Shown here: positions 26,063 to 35,417 of the stretch, piece by piece | How the letters are laid out: every line of letters begins with the position of its first letter | Position numbering within the stretch: the first letter of the stretch is position 1 | Assembly (NCBI GenBank): GCA_045601405.1 | Contig: JAZRZO010000005.1 | Coordinates: 1 to 64,000 of the forward strand | Direction of reading: 5' to 3' | Source of the DNA: RGIG5612 sp045601405 | Lineage (GTDB): Bacteria > Bacillota > Clostridia > Lachnospirales > Lachnospiraceae | Length of the DNA stretch: 64,000 nucleotides | Notes under the pieces: generated by a model | Database searches by the model: none | What the model was told of the DNA's origin: nothing | The model's input: only the letters and a program-made list of their open reading frames with translations | Position numbers and translations under genes: made by a program

Positions 26063-27157
26063 TTGGACGATAAAGAGTTTGAGGCTGCATTCAGCCCTGT
26101 TAGTGAAGAGGAAAAAAAGAAGAAACGCCGGACACGGATAATATGGATCGCGATTTTTATTCTCGTGAACGGCGGCGTTATTTTATATACTGCGCTGGAT
26201 GAATTCGGAGGCAAGCATCCGGCTCCTTTAGGCTACAGCCTTCAGCTCTCCAATATCCTGCTCATAGCCGGCGGATTAGGCTGCGCTTTACTGGCGCTGG
26301 CGGTAGAAACCCTGAAATATGTGATAATGATGCGGTCTTTAGGCGTGAAGGTATCGGTCAGAGCTGCTTTTGAGACTGCTGCCCTTGGCAAATATTATGA
26401 CAATATCACCCCCTCCGGAGTCGGAGGACAGCCTTTCCAGATCTATCATCTGTATAAACATGGTTATGACCCGGGAGCAAGCGCGGCAATGCCGCTGGCC
26501 GGCTTTCTGAACATGCAGATGGCATTTGTTTTCATGGCCATAGTCCTGTTTATTCTCTTTGGCAGTGTAATAGATACGGCTGCTGTCAAAGTACCGGCTT
26601 ATATAGGGCTGGTATTCTACTCGTTCGTGCCGGCACTGATAATGATCTTTATCATATCTCATAATACCGCGGTTAAGATCGTAAGCTTTTTTGTGCGGCT
26701 GGCGGGTAAGCTGAAACTTATTAAAGATGTTCAGCAAAAGACCGACTCCATCGTTAAAACTCTGGGGGATTATCATGAAAGTATACTGCTGCTCGGAAAG
26801 CGCAAAGGTACACTGGTAAAACTGTTTTTGCTGTCGCTGCTGTATCAGGCAGCTATCTGCAGTATTCCGTTCTTCGTGCTCCATGCCTTCGGGGGATACG
26901 GCGCATTCCACGAGATACTCACTATGACATTCTTCATATATGCAGCCATAACCATTATTCCCACACCCGGAAATTCAGGCGCGGCAGAAGGTTCTTTTTA
27001 TCTTATCTTCTCAAGGCTGGAGCCCTCCGGGTTGTTTTGGGCTATGGTGATATGGCGCCTTATATGTTATTATTTTTTTATCCTTATAGGATTATTAGTA
27101 TATGCTTATAATGCGTTACTGTCGTATTTGCATAAGAAAAAGGTTAAAAAATGCTGA
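26063..27157 (+). CDS. LPG synthase-type transmembrane (UPF0104) flippase-like protein
   Basis: A 364-residue membrane protein with eight or so hydrophobic segments, matching the lysylphosphatidylglycerol synthase TM region (AglD/MprF N-terminal) family. Typical blocks are TAALGKYYDNITPSGVGGQP, where this family has its conserved P-S-G-x-G-G-x-P, and TIIPTPGNSGAAEGSF. Start is TTG at 26063; the nearby GGAG is only two bases away, so the true start is uncertain. It overlaps the glycosyltransferase gene by seven bases, suggesting both act on the same envelope lipid. Confidence 0.85.
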   Translation: MDDKEFEAAFSPVSEEEKKKKRRTRIIWIAIFILVNGGVILYTALDEFGGKHPAPLGYSLQLSNILLIAGGLGCALLALAVETLKYVIMMRSLGVKVSVRAAFETAALGKYYDNITPSGVGGQPFQIYHLYKHGYDPGASAAMPLAGFLNMQMAFVFMAIVLFILFGSVIDTAAVKVPAYIGLVFYSFVPALIMIFIISHNTAVKIVSFFVRLAGKLKLIKDVQQKTDSIVKTLGDYHESILLLGKRKGTLVKLFLLSLLYQAAICSIPFFVLHAFGGYGAFHEILTMTFFIYAAITIIPTPGNSGAAEGSFYLIFSRLEPSGLFWAMVIWRLICYYFFILIGLLVYAYNALLSYLHKKKVKKC

Positions 27158-28332
27158 GACCTGAAGAGATATGCTCTGCCCAATTTGTGGATTCGTTTTT
27201 TCCTGCTATCGACGGTGTCATGCAGGTTGTCGATAATTATGCCGCTCTGATGAACAGGGTGTCATATTCCTGCGTTGTCTGTCCTTCGGCTAAAGGCGGC
27301 TTTGACGACTCGACCCTGTCTTATGATGTGTTTCGCACTCAGGCGATACAGATCCCGGGCTGGAGCTACACCGTACCCATGCCATACAGAAGGATGGCGG
27401 CAAAAAGGGTAGAGAGCATCGAAAAACTGAATATCCTGCATGCGCACAGTCCTTTTACACAGACAAAATGTGCCCTTTACCTGGCAAAGGTGCGCCATAT
27501 CCCGCTGATATCCACATTCCATACAAAATACTATGATGACGTGTTCGATATATCGCACAGCAACACTCTGGCTAAAGCAGTGACTGATTATATTGTCAAC
27601 TTCTATAACCGGTGTGATGATGTATGGGCGTGTTCAGACGGAGCTGCAGACACTTTAAAAAGTTATGGTTACAAGAAAGAGATATTTGTGATGCCAAACG
27701 GCACATCTTACAAAATGCCGGATGATCCGGGATCAGTGGCACAAAAAGCCAGAGAACAGCTTGGGATCAAAAAGGACAATATCAAAAATCTTCTCTTTGT
27801 AGGCAATGTAAAATGGCAGAAAAACCTTAAGCTGGCGCTCGATACGATGAAGATCATCTGTGCAAAAGGCGGCGGTTACCGCCTTTACATAGCGGGCAAA
27901 GGCGTCAATGAAGCCAGGATAAAGGAATACACCTGCAAGCTGGGACTCAAAGAATATGTGACATTCCTTGGTCAGATCAGAAATACTGATCTTTTGTCCG
28001 GGGTATTTCTTAATGCGGATCTTTTCTTCTTTCCTTCAGTATATGATACATCTGCGATCGTTCTCCGGGAAGCGTCTGCAATGAAAGTCCCGTCGCTCCT
28101 TGTAGAAGGCTCATGCGCGGCAGGGGTTATCACTCCTGATGAGAACGGCTTTACAGCTAAAGAGGACCCTGTCGCTATGGCGAAAAAAATAGAGAGTATT
28201 TTTAAGGATGAAGAAAAACTGCGTTCAGTCGGAGAAAACGCTGCAGCAACCATCCCTATATCATGGGAAGAAATGATCCCGAAGGTATATGAGCGTTATG
28301 CTGAAGTTATAGACAGATATAAGAGCCGTTGA
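27151..28332 (+). CDS. Glycosyltransferase, GT4 type
   Basis: GT-B glycosyltransferase of 393 residues. The N-terminal domain has FFPAIDGVMQVVDNYAALM and a HAHSPFTQTKCALY block; the C-terminal domain has LLFVGNVKWQKNLKLALD and the acceptor/nucleotide E-x7-E region near DTSAIVLREASAM. It resembles enzymes that glycosylate diacylglycerol or polyprenyl lipids. Translational coupling to the flippase-like gene supports synthesis of an exported glycolipid; the sugar and lipid are unknown. Confidence 0.88.
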   Translation: MLRPEEICSAQFVDSFFPAIDGVMQVVDNYAALMNRVSYSCVVCPSAKGGFDDSTLSYDVFRTQAIQIPGWSYTVPMPYRRMAAKRVESIEKLNILHAHSPFTQTKCALYLAKVRHIPLISTFHTKYYDDVFDISHSNTLAKAVTDYIVNFYNRCDDVWACSDGAADTLKSYGYKKEIFVMPNGTSYKMPDDPGSVAQKAREQLGIKKDNIKNLLFVGNVKWQKNLKLALDTMKIICAKGGGYRLYIAGKGVNEARIKEYTCKLGLKEYVTFLGQIRNTDLLSGVFLNADLFFFPSVYDTSAIVLREASAMKVPSLLVEGSCAAGVITPDENGFTAKEDPVAMAKKIESIFKDEEKLRSVGENAAATIPISWEEMIPKVYERYAEVIDRYKSR

Positions 28333-28375
28333 GACCTCCTTATCGTGGGGTATCACACCGGGGATTGATTTTCTT

Positions 28376-28405
28376 TTGACTCAGGATAGAAATCTGATGT
28401 AAAAT
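28376..28405 (+). promoter_or_regulatory. Promoter of the SDR gene
   Basis: TTGACT (28376-28381), 18-base spacer, TAAAAT (28400-28405). The leader to the ATG at 28416 is very short. Confidence 0.5.
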
Positions 28406-28415
28406 CCGTGAAGAT

Positions 28416-29222
28416 ATGAAAACAGTGATCATTACAGGAATAACAGGAGGAATGGGTCAGGCCACGGCAAAACGACTGATCGCTGATGGCTGGCGTGTCT
28501 TCGGACTGGACATTAACGCTCCGGACGCATTTACCGGCACATCCGGATACGAACCCGTGATGATCCGGGTCGACCTTACCGATGAATCTTCGGTTAAAAA
28601 TGCATTCTCAAGGATCAGCAATGAGACAGAAACAATAGATGCCATTATTCATATGGCGGGAATATATGACCTGAACTCTCTGGTTGAGATGAGCGGGAAG
28701 GACTTTGTGCGTATTTTTAATATCAACCTCTTTTCCGTATTTCGTGTTAATAAGACCTTTCTCCCGCTGCTTAAGGCGGGCTCCAGGATAATGATAACAT
28801 CAAGCGAACTTGCGCCGCTTGATCCTCTGCCGTTCACGGGGATATACGCCATCACGAAGAGCGCGGTAGAGAAGTATGCCTTTTCACTGCGGATGGAGCT
28901 GCAGCTGCTCGGGATCGATGTCATAGTGCTGAGACCGGGCGCGGTAGATACAGGACTTCTGAGTGTCTCCACTTCGCGTCTGGATGAGTTTGTTTCAGGC
29001 ACTGAGCTGTACACCTGTAATTCGGGGCGGTTTAAGACAATCGTTGATAAAGTTGAGACAAGAAAAGTTTCGCCGGAAAAAATAGCGGCGCTTGCGGCAA
29101 AGGCGCTGATTGCCCGCCGCCCTGCTTTTGTGTACAGCATAAACAGGAATCCGCTTCTTCTTCTCATGCACGTACTTCCAAAACGACTTCAGACACGACT
29201 GATCAGGATGATACTCCGGTAA
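28416..29222 (+). CDS. Short-chain dehydrogenase/reductase
   Basis: NAD(P)-dependent oxidoreductase of 268 residues. The dinucleotide motif TGITGGMGQA is at residues 8-17, an HMAGIY strand follows, and the catalytic triad appears as TSSELAP (Ser) and YAITK (Tyr, Lys). The C-terminal 60 residues are basic and hydrophobic, ending LLLMHVLPKRLQTRLIRMILR, which suggests membrane association as in retinol dehydrogenase-like SDRs. Substrate unknown. A repeat copy lies just downstream. Confidence 0.9.
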   Translation: MKTVIITGITGGMGQATAKRLIADGWRVFGLDINAPDAFTGTSGYEPVMIRVDLTDESSVKNAFSRISNETETIDAIIHMAGIYDLNSLVEMSGKDFVRIFNINLFSVFRVNKTFLPLLKAGSRIMITSSELAPLDPLPFTGIYAITKSAVEKYAFSLRMELQLLGIDVIVLRPGAVDTGLLSVSTSRLDEFVSGTELYTCNSGRFKTIVDKVETRKVSPEKIAALAAKALIARRPAFVYSINRNPLLLLMHVLPKRLQTRLIRMILR

Positions 29223-29252
29223 GTAGGAGGTAAAGATTCCGACGAAGTTGAA

Positions 29253-29310
29253 TGTATATCGACAGGCGACTAATGCGGCAATCGTCGCCCTGAGGTGTAT
29301 TTGCGGCGGG
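29253..29310. repeat. Interspersed repeat, inverted diverged copy of module 1
   Basis: Read on the reverse strand the sequence follows module 1: CACCTCAGGGCGACGATTGC, then TTAGTCGCCTGTCGATATAC. It lies between the SDR stop and the acyltransferase promoter. Confidence 0.6.
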
Positions 29311-29339
29311 GCAGGAGATTGTATGACGCCCCCGCCGCC

Positions 29340-29368
29340 TTGTCAATTTCTTTTGCCGGGAATATAAT
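29340..29368 (+). promoter_or_regulatory. Promoter of the acyltransferase gene
   Basis: TTGTCA (29340-29345), 17-base spacer, TATAAT (29363-29368), 25 bases before the ATG. Confidence 0.7.
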
Positions 29369-29393
29369 GGGGGACGGAGTTAGGAGAAGGCAA

Positions 29394-30428
29394 ATGAAAG
29401 ACAGATCAGCAGATATATCAGCACTCAGGATAACGGCAACCATATTCGTGATATTAACCCACACCTTCAGTATGATGTGGCTGAACGCCGACGCCTATGA
29501 TATGACATCAACCCAGCTGAATTATTTCTACACCGCATCATTTTTCCTGGACTGGCCGGTGGCAGTCTTTCTGATGATAACCGGAGCGCTGCTTCTGAAG
29601 CCCGAAAAGGAGATAACCGTAAGGGAGTGCATGGTCAGATATGTCAGAAAGGCAGCGCTGGCGCTGGTCATATTCGGGCTGATTTTTTCATGGCTGGAGA
29701 CGATAGCGGTAGAAAAAACAGTAAGCTTTCATATGCTGGGGAAAAGCCTTCTTGATCTTATAACCGAAAACAGCTGGGGACATCTCTGGTATCTCTACGC
29801 GCTGCTGGGGATATACCTTACGCTGCCTGTATGGAAGAGCTATATAAAATACAGCAGCCGGAAGACTCAGTCCTTTGTGCTGATAGTGCTGTTCGTGATA
29901 AATATCTGTCTGCCGGTAGCTAATGAGGCATTTGGCATTCAGCTTCTGGACGATATGGCAGTGGTAACGGCTCCGGTATTTTTCCTCCTGTGCGGAAGAT
30001 ATCTATACGAGGAGACCCCGGAATGGCTGAAAAACAAAAAGCTGACGTCAGCGCTTCTTATCGTCACGCTGGTGATAGTGATAATAACAGGGATATTTGT
30101 ATTTCCAAACGGCTACACTTATCTGAATCCGGTAAGTCCGACCGCGTCACTGGCGGGAATATTTATCTTTGTGCTGTTTAAGGATATAAAGGTAAAAGAA
30201 GAGAGGGCGGAACGCCTGTGGCGTGTTGACAGGCTCTGCTTTGCCGTGTATCTTATCCACCCTGTATTCATAAACCTGGCTTACAAGTTCCTGAATATCA
30301 CCCCGCTGAACGCGGGAGAGCTTTACTGGCTGGCAGCGCCGGCCTTCAGTATAGTCTTCGTCATTCTTTCGTTTGCCGCGTCATGGGTGCTCAATAAGAT
30401 AAAACCATTGAGAAAATATGTGCTGTAG
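29394..30428 (+). CDS. Acyltransferase 3 family membrane protein
   Basis: A 344-residue protein of ten hydrophobic segments. The opening DISALRITATIFVILTHTF has the conserved first-helix Arg and the His after helix one typical of acyltransferase 3 (OafA/WecH) proteins that O-acylate surface sugars or peptidoglycan. HLWYLYALLGIYLTLPV is the second signature. The ATG at 29394 is chosen because it begins at the domain start and has AGGAG upstream. It is a single gene, convergent with the DUF4012 gene. Confidence 0.88.
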   Translation: MKDRSADISALRITATIFVILTHTFSMMWLNADAYDMTSTQLNYFYTASFFLDWPVAVFLMITGALLLKPEKEITVRECMVRYVRKAALALVIFGLIFSWLETIAVEKTVSFHMLGKSLLDLITENSWGHLWYLYALLGIYLTLPVWKSYIKYSSRKTQSFVLIVLFVINICLPVANEAFGIQLLDDMAVVTAPVFFLLCGRYLYEETPEWLKNKKLTSALLIVTLVIVIITGIFVFPNGYTYLNPVSPTASLAGIFIFVLFKDIKVKEERAERLWRVDRLCFAVYLIHPVFINLAYKFLNITPLNAGELYWLAAPAFSIVFVILSFAASWVLNKIKPLRKYVL

Positions 30429-30468
30429 CTAAAGCACAAAGAAAGAGCAGACAGGCATCCTTGCCTTA

Positions 30469-32406
30469 TCAATATGCCGCGTAGCGGTATTCCATTAAAG
30501 TGGGAGTGGTCTTGACCTTCAAAGGAGCCTCAACGCCGGGAGCCGTGGTGACCTTATAGGTTATCTCCATGGGGCTGTTCTGTTCCAGTTCGATCATATG
30601 ACAGTAGCCGAGCTCAAGGTCATGATATTCATCTTCGTTCATATAAAGGCCGTTACTGGTATCAAAATCAAATATATGTCCGCCGTAAGGAGCGAAACAG
30701 TGAATGTATCCGGTTATTGTCCCGCCGTAAGAACCAAGGATATACCAGCCGGAGTGCTGCAGGTCGTCGTCGCTGATAGTGTTGTTCAGGCTGACCTTTA
30801 CATCATAGGTCCGGTTTCCCTCTTCGTCATAGTACGGGTCGGAAACATCAACGACCATATCAAGGAACCATCCCAGCTTGCACGGATCCGAAAGAGAGAA
30901 GTATACGCCGATGAAGGGGTCGTCCTCTTTATAATTAAGCCTTCCGGAAAGACCGGCTTCCTCCACGAGATGCTGTTCGTCCTCGTCATCCATCCACATC
31001 ATGATGATGTTCTTTTCAGCGCCCTCCATAAACAGATTATAGTAGTCCGCGAATTTGCTTATCTCAAACCGGGAAACAAACTCGGACATTACGGTCTTCG
31101 CAGTCTCGGCAAAGAGGATATCAGACATATAGTTGCCTTCAAACGCGTCGCCGGATGCAGCAAAGAATTTGTAATACAGGTCGTATTGGAGTACTTTTGT
31201 GGCGTTCTGGTCATTCAGGACTGTTCCGTCTGAAAGAGTGAGCTCGCCTACGTCTCTCAACAGCATCTGGATGATCGCGGGAGTAAGTGATACAACACCG
31301 TCACATTCCTTGTATGGCGCGGTCTCGCCAGTTTCCTCATCATAAAAATATAATGATTCTTCCTCCTCGCCGGTCTCTTCGTTTGTTGTATATTGTCTGC
31401 GGACATAGCCGTTTTCGATTCCGTCCTCCAGAAGATACTCCTCATAGGCCACATCCCATATCTTGGCGGTGCGCTCAAAAGCCGGAATAAAGCAGGCATC
31501 GCGGGGAGCGTTGACCCATGAGCCGTATATGCGTTCCTCATCCTCCGTGACTTCGGATCTGTTGGATATATACGGAGCAAGAGTATAATAAACACTGTCG
31601 AAATCCCCGATGGTAAGAACGCCGTCCTTTATGCGGATGGTGCCGAAGGAACCGGGGAAGCCGCCTGACGCACGGATCTCGGCAGAGTTCTGTGCCGCCA
31701 GAAGGTAGAGACGGTCACTTCCGTCCCCCAGGAATGTCCGCAGAAGAGGAAGCATAGCTGACGCGTCACGGTACGCGCCCATGAGCTCAGCGATCTTGTC
31801 TTTATATTTCGTTATATAGCCTCCAAGCAGAGGGCTGGACTCAAAATCTTCAAGCTTTAGGAGAAGGGTGTCAATCTCAGGCTGGACCTCATCTACAAAA
31901 TCCAGATACCTGTTCATAAGCGTCACATTAAAGCCGTCTCCGACCTTAAGGTCGGAAAGAGGATATTCCTTCATTATCTCTAAGAGCGGCCACAGGAATT
32001 TATCCTCGACATAGTCAAGGGTTTCCATAAGATCATCTGCTGAATCAAGATACTTGCGCACAAAGCCGAATTTTCCGGCGACACGCCAGAAGGGTGATTC
32101 AAAGGTTTCCTTAAGCTTTGTTTCCGAATCGTCTGTTTTGAGAAGAGCTTCCTCTGCAGCGAAGGCATCCTTGTCCTTTACGCAGGTGAGAACATCTTTG
32201 AGACCGTCCTTCACTGAGTTCGCGCGGTTCTTGGCTATGCTGGCCTCAACACCGAAAAATACAGCGATGCCCAGAAGTACGATGATGATAGGAAGCAAAA
32301 TAAAAACAAGCGGTTTGCGCCTGGCTTTCTTTTTTGGTTTAACATATTTTGTGCCGGAAGGTCTTTGACGAACCGGTTCACTTCTTCTCTGCGGGCTTCT
32401 TTTCAT
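30469..32406 (-). CDS. DUF4012 domain-containing membrane-anchored protein
   Basis: Basic N-terminus, one membrane segment (about residues 32-54 from this start) and a large external domain. The DUF4012 hallmark RLYLLAAQNSAEIRASGGF followed by PGSFGTIRIKDG is clear. Members occur with exopolysaccharide or envelope genes but their role is unknown. The ATG at 32406 is a choice: an in-frame TTG at 32460 extends the protein by 18 residues, and neither has a good ribosome site. It is unusually rich in Asp and Glu in the C-terminal half. Confidence 0.82.
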   Translation of the reverse strand: MKRSPQRRSEPVRQRPSGTKYVKPKKKARRKPLVFILLPIIIVLLGIAVFFGVEASIAKNRANSVKDGLKDVLTCVKDKDAFAAEEALLKTDDSETKLKETFESPFWRVAGKFGFVRKYLDSADDLMETLDYVEDKFLWPLLEIMKEYPLSDLKVGDGFNVTLMNRYLDFVDEVQPEIDTLLLKLEDFESSPLLGGYITKYKDKIAELMGAYRDASAMLPLLRTFLGDGSDRLYLLAAQNSAEIRASGGFPGSFGTIRIKDGVLTIGDFDSVYYTLAPYISNRSEVTEDEERIYGSWVNAPRDACFIPAFERTAKIWDVAYEEYLLEDGIENGYVRRQYTTNEETGEEEESLYFYDEETGETAPYKECDGVVSLTPAIIQMLLRDVGELTLSDGTVLNDQNATKVLQYDLYYKFFAASGDAFEGNYMSDILFAETAKTVMSEFVSRFEISKFADYYNLFMEGAEKNIIMMWMDDEDEQHLVEEAGLSGRLNYKEDDPFIGVYFSLSDPCKLGWFLDMVVDVSDPYYDEEGNRTYDVKVSLNNTISDDDLQHSGWYILGSYGGTITGYIHCFAPYGGHIFDFDTSNGLYMNEDEYHDLELGYCHMIELEQNSPMEITYKVTTAPGVEAPLKVKTTPTLMEYRYAAY

Positions 32407-32478
32407 ATCAGGAGATTCATCGTTCCCCGAAGTGACAGGCACGCCGGGGAGCAGCACCAATTTTCTAAAAGTTAGATA

Positions 32479-32487
32479 ATTATAGCA
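32479..32487 (-). promoter_or_regulatory. Extended -10 promoter of the DUF4012 gene
   Basis: Reverse-strand TGCTATAAT; no clear -35. The predicted transcript starts near 32472. Confidence 0.5.
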
Positions 32488-32523
32488 TAATATAAAAAAA
32501 TTTCATTAAAAAAATGTGTCCTG

Positions 32524-34053
32524 CTAAGAGGAAAATTGATAGGAAAGCTCAAGGAGAAGAGTGGTCTCGAGGTCGTCTGGGTCGATGCCGGTGATCTTTT
32601 TGATGGCATCCATCCGCCGGCAGAAGGTGGTGCGGTGTATGAAGATAGCGTCAGCCGCGGCGGACATATTGCGTCCGTTTTCCAGATATGCCTTCAGGGT
32701 TGACGAAAGCTCAGATCCGTTCTCCTCGTCAAACTTTCTAAGAACCTGTATGGCAGGATGGGTAAGAAACTCAACCGGAGCGGATGAGCGAAGGCTTTCC
32801 TTGACAAAATCAAGGCGGTAATCATCAAACAGGTGGTACCAGAAATGCGGATTTTTCTGCTGTCCGATATCAAGGGCGGCAGCCGCTATCCGCGCCGCGT
32901 CCGCAAGGAAGGAAAACCCTTTGAATACAGAGCTTACACCGGCAGAGCAGCTGTATTCCCGGACAAAGCAGGCTACCCGCTGATGGAAGCTGTGCAGATT
33001 GATATCCGCGCCGGACAGAGTAAGGTTGAGAACCCAGCGCAGCTCCGTGCCGGTATTTACGGCGCAGGAGTGCGGCCATTCGCTCTCCAGTTCATCAGCT
33101 ATGTAAGGCAGCGTGGTTTCAAGCTGCACCTCCCAGGCGGAATCTGAAAGGAAGTGGAGGATGATGACCGAGAACAGGTGGTCATCCGCCCAACCGTAGC
33201 GGCGAAAGACATTGCCGGCCGAGTGAGCCTGAACCTTGTCGCCCTGAAGAACGGAACGGCACAAAAGGTGCAGCGGGTCATTCTGCCTGCGGGACACGAA
33301 GTGGCCGGAGCGCCGGAGCGATTCTGTGATGCAGTCGGTATAAAATTCAAAAAGTTCCTCCGCGCCGGGAGGGATGCGCTTAGTGCCTTCGTCCAGGAAC
33401 ATGACAGTCCGCCCGGCATACTGCCTGTCAGGCATGATATTCCTGCATACGGCAAGGAGGTTGTTGAACTCTAACGGCTCGTAAAAAAAGTGGCGGTAGT
33501 TGGCGGCATCATGAAATTTCCTGCTCAGGATGAGACTGTGTATGCTCTCACGCGGGATCCCGTCTCCGCGCACATCACTTCCCGTGGCAGCAGGGAGATC
33601 TTCCGTAGCGTAGATAAATTTCATATCTATATCGACGATAGAGTATTCCCAGGGGAACCAGTTTTTTCCGAAGGAATACACATCAACAGCCCGGGAGGGG
33701 TCCATGGCGGCAAGAAGCAGAAAATTCTCCTGCTTGAGGAAGGTGTTGAAAACATCAAGGAGCGCGGTGTACAGTGCGTGGGCAGAGGTAAAGCCTGTCG
33801 CTGTGGCGGCGCGCGCATTTTCCGGCTCGGCATCCGCGGCAGCGCCGCTGATGATAAATATGCTGCCGCTCTTATCCTTCAGAGAGGCATAGTCTTCCGG
33901 GCTTATCACATAGAGAATGCCGGCCTTCAGCTCATCTGTTTTATCATAAAGACAGACAGAGGATATATCGCAGTCGTATCCCGTATACAGAGGATAGGAC
34001 AGCGGGTATTTTTGGGAAAACAGATAAAAAATGATCTCCGGTGTTATCTTCAT
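32524..34053 (-). CDS. PucR/CdaR-type transcriptional regulator
   Basis: A 509-residue regulator. The C-terminal 60 residues form the PucR-type helix-turn-helix: LKAYLENGRNMSAAADAIF, then HRTTFCRRMDAIKKITG. The middle is a GGDEF-like or sensory domain region and the N-terminus has no signal peptide. It is divergent from the UroD-type methyltransferase gene and probably controls it; a perfect palindrome lies in the shared gap. The ATG at 34053 is preferred to a GTG one codon earlier. Inducer unknown. Confidence 0.85.
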   Translation of the reverse strand: MKITPEIIFYLFSQKYPLSYPLYTGYDCDISSVCLYDKTDELKAGILYVISPEDYASLKDKSGSIFIISGAAADAEPENARAATATGFTSAHALYTALLDVFNTFLKQENFLLLAAMDPSRAVDVYSFGKNWFPWEYSIVDIDMKFIYATEDLPAATGSDVRGDGIPRESIHSLILSRKFHDAANYRHFFYEPLEFNNLLAVCRNIMPDRQYAGRTVMFLDEGTKRIPPGAEELFEFYTDCITESLRRSGHFVSRRQNDPLHLLCRSVLQGDKVQAHSAGNVFRRYGWADDHLFSVIILHFLSDSAWEVQLETTLPYIADELESEWPHSCAVNTGTELRWVLNLTLSGADINLHSFHQRVACFVREYSCSAGVSSVFKGFSFLADAARIAAAALDIGQQKNPHFWYHLFDDYRLDFVKESLRSSAPVEFLTHPAIQVLRKFDEENGSELSSTLKAYLENGRNMSAAADAIFIHRTTFCRRMDAIKKITGIDPDDLETTLLLELSYQFSS

Positions 34054-34085
34054 CACTTGTGTTAAATATAAATCAATAAAGTCGC

Positions 34086-34100
34086 GCTACAAAGTGTAGC
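34086..34100. promoter_or_regulatory. Palindrome between the regulator and methyltransferase genes
   Basis: GCTACA-AAG-TGTAGC is a perfect inverted repeat. On the reverse strand it covers a candidate -35 (TTGTAG) for the PucR-type gene. Candidate operator. Confidence 0.5.
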
Positions 34101-34152
34101 ACGAACGGGAATAAATATCAACATTCTGTGACTGTATAAGAAAAAAAACAGT

Positions 34153-34161
34153 TGATATAAT
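34153..34161 (+). promoter_or_regulatory. Extended -10 promoter of the methyltransferase gene
   Basis: TGATATAAT, 68 bases before the ATG at 34230; the -35 is weak, which is consistent with activator dependence. Confidence 0.55.
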
Positions 34162-34229
34162 ACATAAAACTATGTCTGTGGATAATGGCATATAAATGTT
34201 GCAAAAAATATTAAATGGAGGAGTGTATT

Positions 34230-35231
34230 ATGCTTACTGTTCTTGAAAACTTAAGAGAAACAATGAAGGCAGACGGACATCCCGACAGGTTTGTAAACCA
34301 GTGGGAGTTTATCGAGATCATTCTGCCTTCTAACTATTTTATGGGTGATTATCCGTTCGAGCCGGGCGGAGAGGGATATGACCAGTTTGGCGTTCTCTGG
34401 AGATTCCCGGAGGGCCAGATGGGCGCGTTCCCTGTTCATGACGCAGAGCACAAGCTTATGAGCGATGTTACAGAGTGGAGAGAAAAGCTTACCCATATGC
34501 CGGTTGCGCCTCCGGATGAGGCACAGGATTACTGGGGAATGCTTAACGGCTGGGCTGCAAAGGTTGATCCCGAAAACTGTCTGGCAGCAGCTTTCCATCC
34601 CCAGGGTCTTTTCGAGCGTCTTCACGCTATGATGGGCATGGAAGACACCATGATCGCTATGTATGAGGAGCCGGAAGAGATGCATGATCTTATCGAGTTC
34701 CTTACACAGTGCGAGCTTGATTACGCAAAGACTATCATGGACAAGGTACACGGAGTGAAGGCTCTTCTTCACCACGATGACTGGGGAAGCGCAAAGAACT
34801 CATTCCTTTCACCGGAAATGTTCGATGAGTTCCTTACACCTTATTATAAGAGAATATACGGATACTGGAAAGAAAGAGGTGTTGAGCTTATCGTTCACCA
34901 CAGCGATTCCTACTCAAGAAACCTCATTCCTTCAATGATAGAAATGGGTATCGATATCTGGCAGGGCGTATTCCCGCAGAATGATATTCCGGAGCTTCAG
35001 AAGGAATATGCGGGACAGATCACCTTCATGGGCGAGATCGAATCACGTATGATCGACCTTCCGGATTCAACACCGGAGCAGATCAAGGCAGAAGTAGACC
35101 GCGCCTGCAGAAAGTGCAAAGGAAATAACTTTATCCCGTGTCTTACATCAGGTCTTCCTATCAGCTCGTTCCCGGGAATCTATGACGCAGTCAGCGCAGA
35201 GATAGACGTGATGAGCAAAGAATTATTCTGA
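34230..35231 (+). CDS. Uroporphyrinogen decarboxylase (URO-D)-fold methyltransferase
   Basis: A 333-residue TIM-barrel protein of the URO-D/MtaA superfamily. In anaerobes lacking a linked heme pathway, such proteins move methyl groups between corrinoid proteins and other carriers. Visible are HHDDWGSAKNSFLSPEMFDEF, LIVHHSDSYSRNLIPSMIE with paired His, and the C-terminal LTSGLPISSFPGIYD. The start ATG follows a GGAGGAG site. Codon use is strongly biased to preferred codons, unlike the neighbours, which suggests high expression. No corrinoid protein or reductive activase is next to it in the window, so the substrate is unknown. Confidence 0.82.
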   Translation: MLTVLENLRETMKADGHPDRFVNQWEFIEIILPSNYFMGDYPFEPGGEGYDQFGVLWRFPEGQMGAFPVHDAEHKLMSDVTEWREKLTHMPVAPPDEAQDYWGMLNGWAAKVDPENCLAAAFHPQGLFERLHAMMGMEDTMIAMYEEPEEMHDLIEFLTQCELDYAKTIMDKVHGVKALLHHDDWGSAKNSFLSPEMFDEFLTPYYKRIYGYWKERGVELIVHHSDSYSRNLIPSMIEMGIDIWQGVFPQNDIPELQKEYAGQITFMGEIESRMIDLPDSTPEQIKAEVDRACRKCKGNNFIPCLTSGLPISSFPGIYDAVSAEIDVMSKELF

Positions 35232-35250
35232 TAATAAATATTAAATGTTA

Positions 35251-35288
35251 CAACAACTGCCGCATCTTTACAGGTGCGGCAGTTGTTG
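35251..35288 (+). terminator. Strong hairpin after the methyltransferase gene
   Basis: A perfect 14-bp stem, CAACAACTGCCGCA with TGCGGCAGTTGTTG, ten-base loop, without a T-run after it. It probably ends or stabilises the transcript. Confidence 0.65.
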
Positions 35289-35320
35289 TATAAAGATTCA
35301 CAGTATACACAGGCATACAG

Positions 35321-35349
35321 TTGTTTTTTAGGTGCAATTATGATAGAAT
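35321..35349 (+). promoter_or_regulatory. Promoter of the acyl carrier protein gene
   Basis: TTGTTT (35321-35326), 17-base spacer, TAGAAT (35344-35349). Confidence 0.5.
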
Positions 35350-35417
35350 TCAGCGATTATTAATTACTGACAATGTTCGGATCAGGACAAAATATTATTA
35401 CAACGGAGGAAATGAAA

